Shown: positions 63,078-64,000 of the stretch, piece by piece
How positions within the stretch are numbered: the first letter of the stretch is position 1
Layout of the letters: each line of letters opens with the position of its first letter
From: Actinopolymorpha rutila
Lineage (GTDB): Bacteria > Actinomycetota > Actinomycetes > Propionibacteriales > Actinopolymorphaceae
Assembly: GCF_013407855.1 (NCBI RefSeq)
Contig: NZ_JACBZH010000001.1
Coordinates: 3,658,001 to 3,722,000, forward strand
DNA: 64,000 nt
Direction of reading: 5' to 3'
Made by a program: the position numbers and the translations under genes
The notes under the pieces: generated by a model
What the model saw: only the letters and a program-made list of their open reading frames with translations
The model's database searches: none
What the model was told of the DNA's origin: nothing

Positions 63078-63808
63078 ACGCCGACCTGAACCCCGCCGCG
63101 AGTGCCGTCCCGAACTCCGACACGAGCGCCGACCTGAGCGCGGAGACCGACGAGTTCCTCCACTTCGTTCGGGCGCACACCCTGCTGCGGCCGGTGCCCG
63201 GGGTGCCCGAGGTCAGCCTCCACCTCGCCGACGACGCGATCGGGCTGTGGCAGGAGACCGAACACACCTTCGGCCTCACCGACTCACCGCCGCCGTTCTG
63301 GGCGTTCGCCTGGGCCGGCGGGCAGGCGCTGGCGAGGTATCTCCTCGACCATCCCGACGAGGTGGCCGGTGCGCGGGTACTCGACCTGGCCTCGGGCTCG
63401 GGACTGGTCGCGATCGCCGCCGCGCAGGCCGGCGCCGCCGCCGTCACCGCCAACGACCTCGATCCGCTGTCCCTCGCGGCGATCCACCGCAACGCCGCCG
63501 CGAACGGAGTACAGCTCACCGGGCACCTCGGTGACCTGCTGGCCGAGCCGACGGTCGACACCGACGTGGTGCTGGCCGGCGACATCTTCTACGAACGCGC
63601 CACCGCTGCCCGCATGCTGCCGTTCCTGCGACGGGCACGGGCAGGCGGAGCCCGCGTCCTGGTCGGTGACCCGGGGCGTACCTACCTGCCGCCGGACGGG
63701 TTCGTCGCGGTCGCGTCGTACCGGATGCCGGTGCCGGTGACCCTGGAGGACGCCGAGGCCAAGCAGACCACGGTGTGGCGGCTGGTCGAGGACCGCGCCT
63801 CCGACTGA
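63074..63808 (+). CDS. Class I SAM-dependent methyltransferase (ETFB-lysine-methyltransferase-like)
   Basis: 244 residues. SAM motif I is LDLASGSGLVAIAAAQAGA, motif II VTANDLDPLSLAAI, and VLAGDIFYE is the post-motif typical of the METTL20/METTL21-like lysine methyltransferases. PPPFWAFAWAGGQALARYLL just before motif I is their signature PFWxxxWxGG. A protein-lysine target is suggested by family, unproven. GTG at 63074 overlaps the kinase-fold gene stop, so they are coupled. Confidence 0.88.
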   Translation: MNADLNPAASAVPNSDTSADLSAETDEFLHFVRAHTLLRPVPGVPEVSLHLADDAIGLWQETEHTFGLTDSPPPFWAFAWAGGQALARYLLDHPDEVAGARVLDLASGSGLVAIAAAQAGAAAVTANDLDPLSLAAIHRNAAANGVQLTGHLGDLLAEPTVDTDVVLAGDIFYERATAARMLPFLRRARAGGARVLVGDPGRTYLPPDGFVAVASYRMPVPVTLEDAEAKQTTVWRLVEDRASD

Positions 63809-63908
63809 ACCCCAGGGGCTCCCGACGGCTACCCCGCGGCGCCGGACGGGATCCGGCCGTGGCGGACCGCCCGGGAATAACCGCGCGGGCGGGTGAACTT
63901 GCCAAGAC

Positions 63909-64000
63909 ATGCCGACCAGCCCACACGCCCTGCTCGGGATCGCCGCCGTCGCACTCGGCCTCGTCCTCACGCCCGGACCGAACATGATCTATCTCGTCTC
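63909..64000 (+). CDS. LysE-family amino acid exporter, N-terminal fragment (continues past the window)
   Basis: The last 92 bases encode MPTSPHALLGIAAVALGLVL and then TPGPNMIYLV, the conserved first helix and TPGPN motif of the LysE/RhtB family, which exports amino acids such as lysine, threonine or homoserine lactone. The gene is cut by the window end. Confidence 0.82.
   Translation, partial: MPTSPHALLGIAAVALGLVLTPGPNMIYLV

Overview
The window is a chromosomal segment of a high-GC Gram-positive bacterium (Actinomycetota). By eye the GC content is about 70 percent. GTG starts are common, and several families are actinobacterial hallmarks: SepH (DUF3071), DUF4193, DUF3710, DUF3159, DUF3093, DUF4235, DUF5998, a LysX-type MprF/lysyl-tRNA synthetase fusion, and a ferrochelatase with extra cysteines. 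A propionibacterial lineage such as Kribbella or Actinopolymorpha is a guess. I see no rRNA, tRNA, CRISPR array, prophage or insertion sequence.

Layout. 0-10 kb: a partial VOC protein, an amino-acid permease, dxs (isoprenoid synthesis), a ROK regulator, a HIT hydrolase, lysX and a small membrane protein. 10-17.4 kb: aconitase, then a copper/haem-copper-oxidase unit (membrane protein, YcnI, CopC, CopD-CtaG). 17.4-19.2 kb: a zinc-ribbon protein, a CGNR zinc-finger protein and a luciferase-like oxidoreductase. 19.2-27 kb: a block that keeps the order of Mycobacterium tuberculosis Rv2690c-Rv2699c (APC permease, two TrkA proteins, DUF3159, OB-fold, DUF3710, dut, DUF3093, DUF4193). 27.3-35.6 kb: two ABC transporter units, a NatAB-like exporter and a six-gene oligopeptide importer, between that block and the inositol monophosphatase that in M. 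tuberculosis (suhB, Rv2701c) lies next to it. 36-44.6 kb: IMPase, S9 peptidase, ferrochelatase, MFS transporter, SepH, an unrecognised cysteine-motif protein and a rhodanese. 44.7-54.2 kb: two peptidases, thymidine kinase, a phosphodiesterase, DUF5998, argS, two metallo-beta-lactamase-fold hydrolases and an aldo/keto reductase. 54.4-57.6 kb: a secreted two-domain peptidoglycan hydrolase and a Clp-N-domain/HTH protein with a perfect inverted repeat over its promoter. 57.7-64 kb: a D-amino-acid salvage pair, a Gfo/Idh/MocA oxidoreductase, a kinase-fold protein, a methyltransferase and the start of a LysE exporter.

The most striking untabulated signal is a recurring start-site grammar. At least ten genes, plus one 18-codon upstream ORF, have a TANNNT-like -10 element whose last base lies 6-8 bases before the start codon, with no Shine-Dalgarno sequence. 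They are expected to be transcribed as leaderless mRNAs. One of these leaderless ORFs sits just before lysX and ends on the lysX ribosome-binding site. Other regulatory signals are an 18-bp palindrome upstream of acn, a pair of 18-bp palindromes after the VOC gene, the N7-spaced inverted repeat upstream of the Clp-N/HTH gene, and strong hairpins between convergent genes.

Support for names is by motif and family recognition only. No database search was run, and start codons were chosen from Shine-Dalgarno or -10 spacing.
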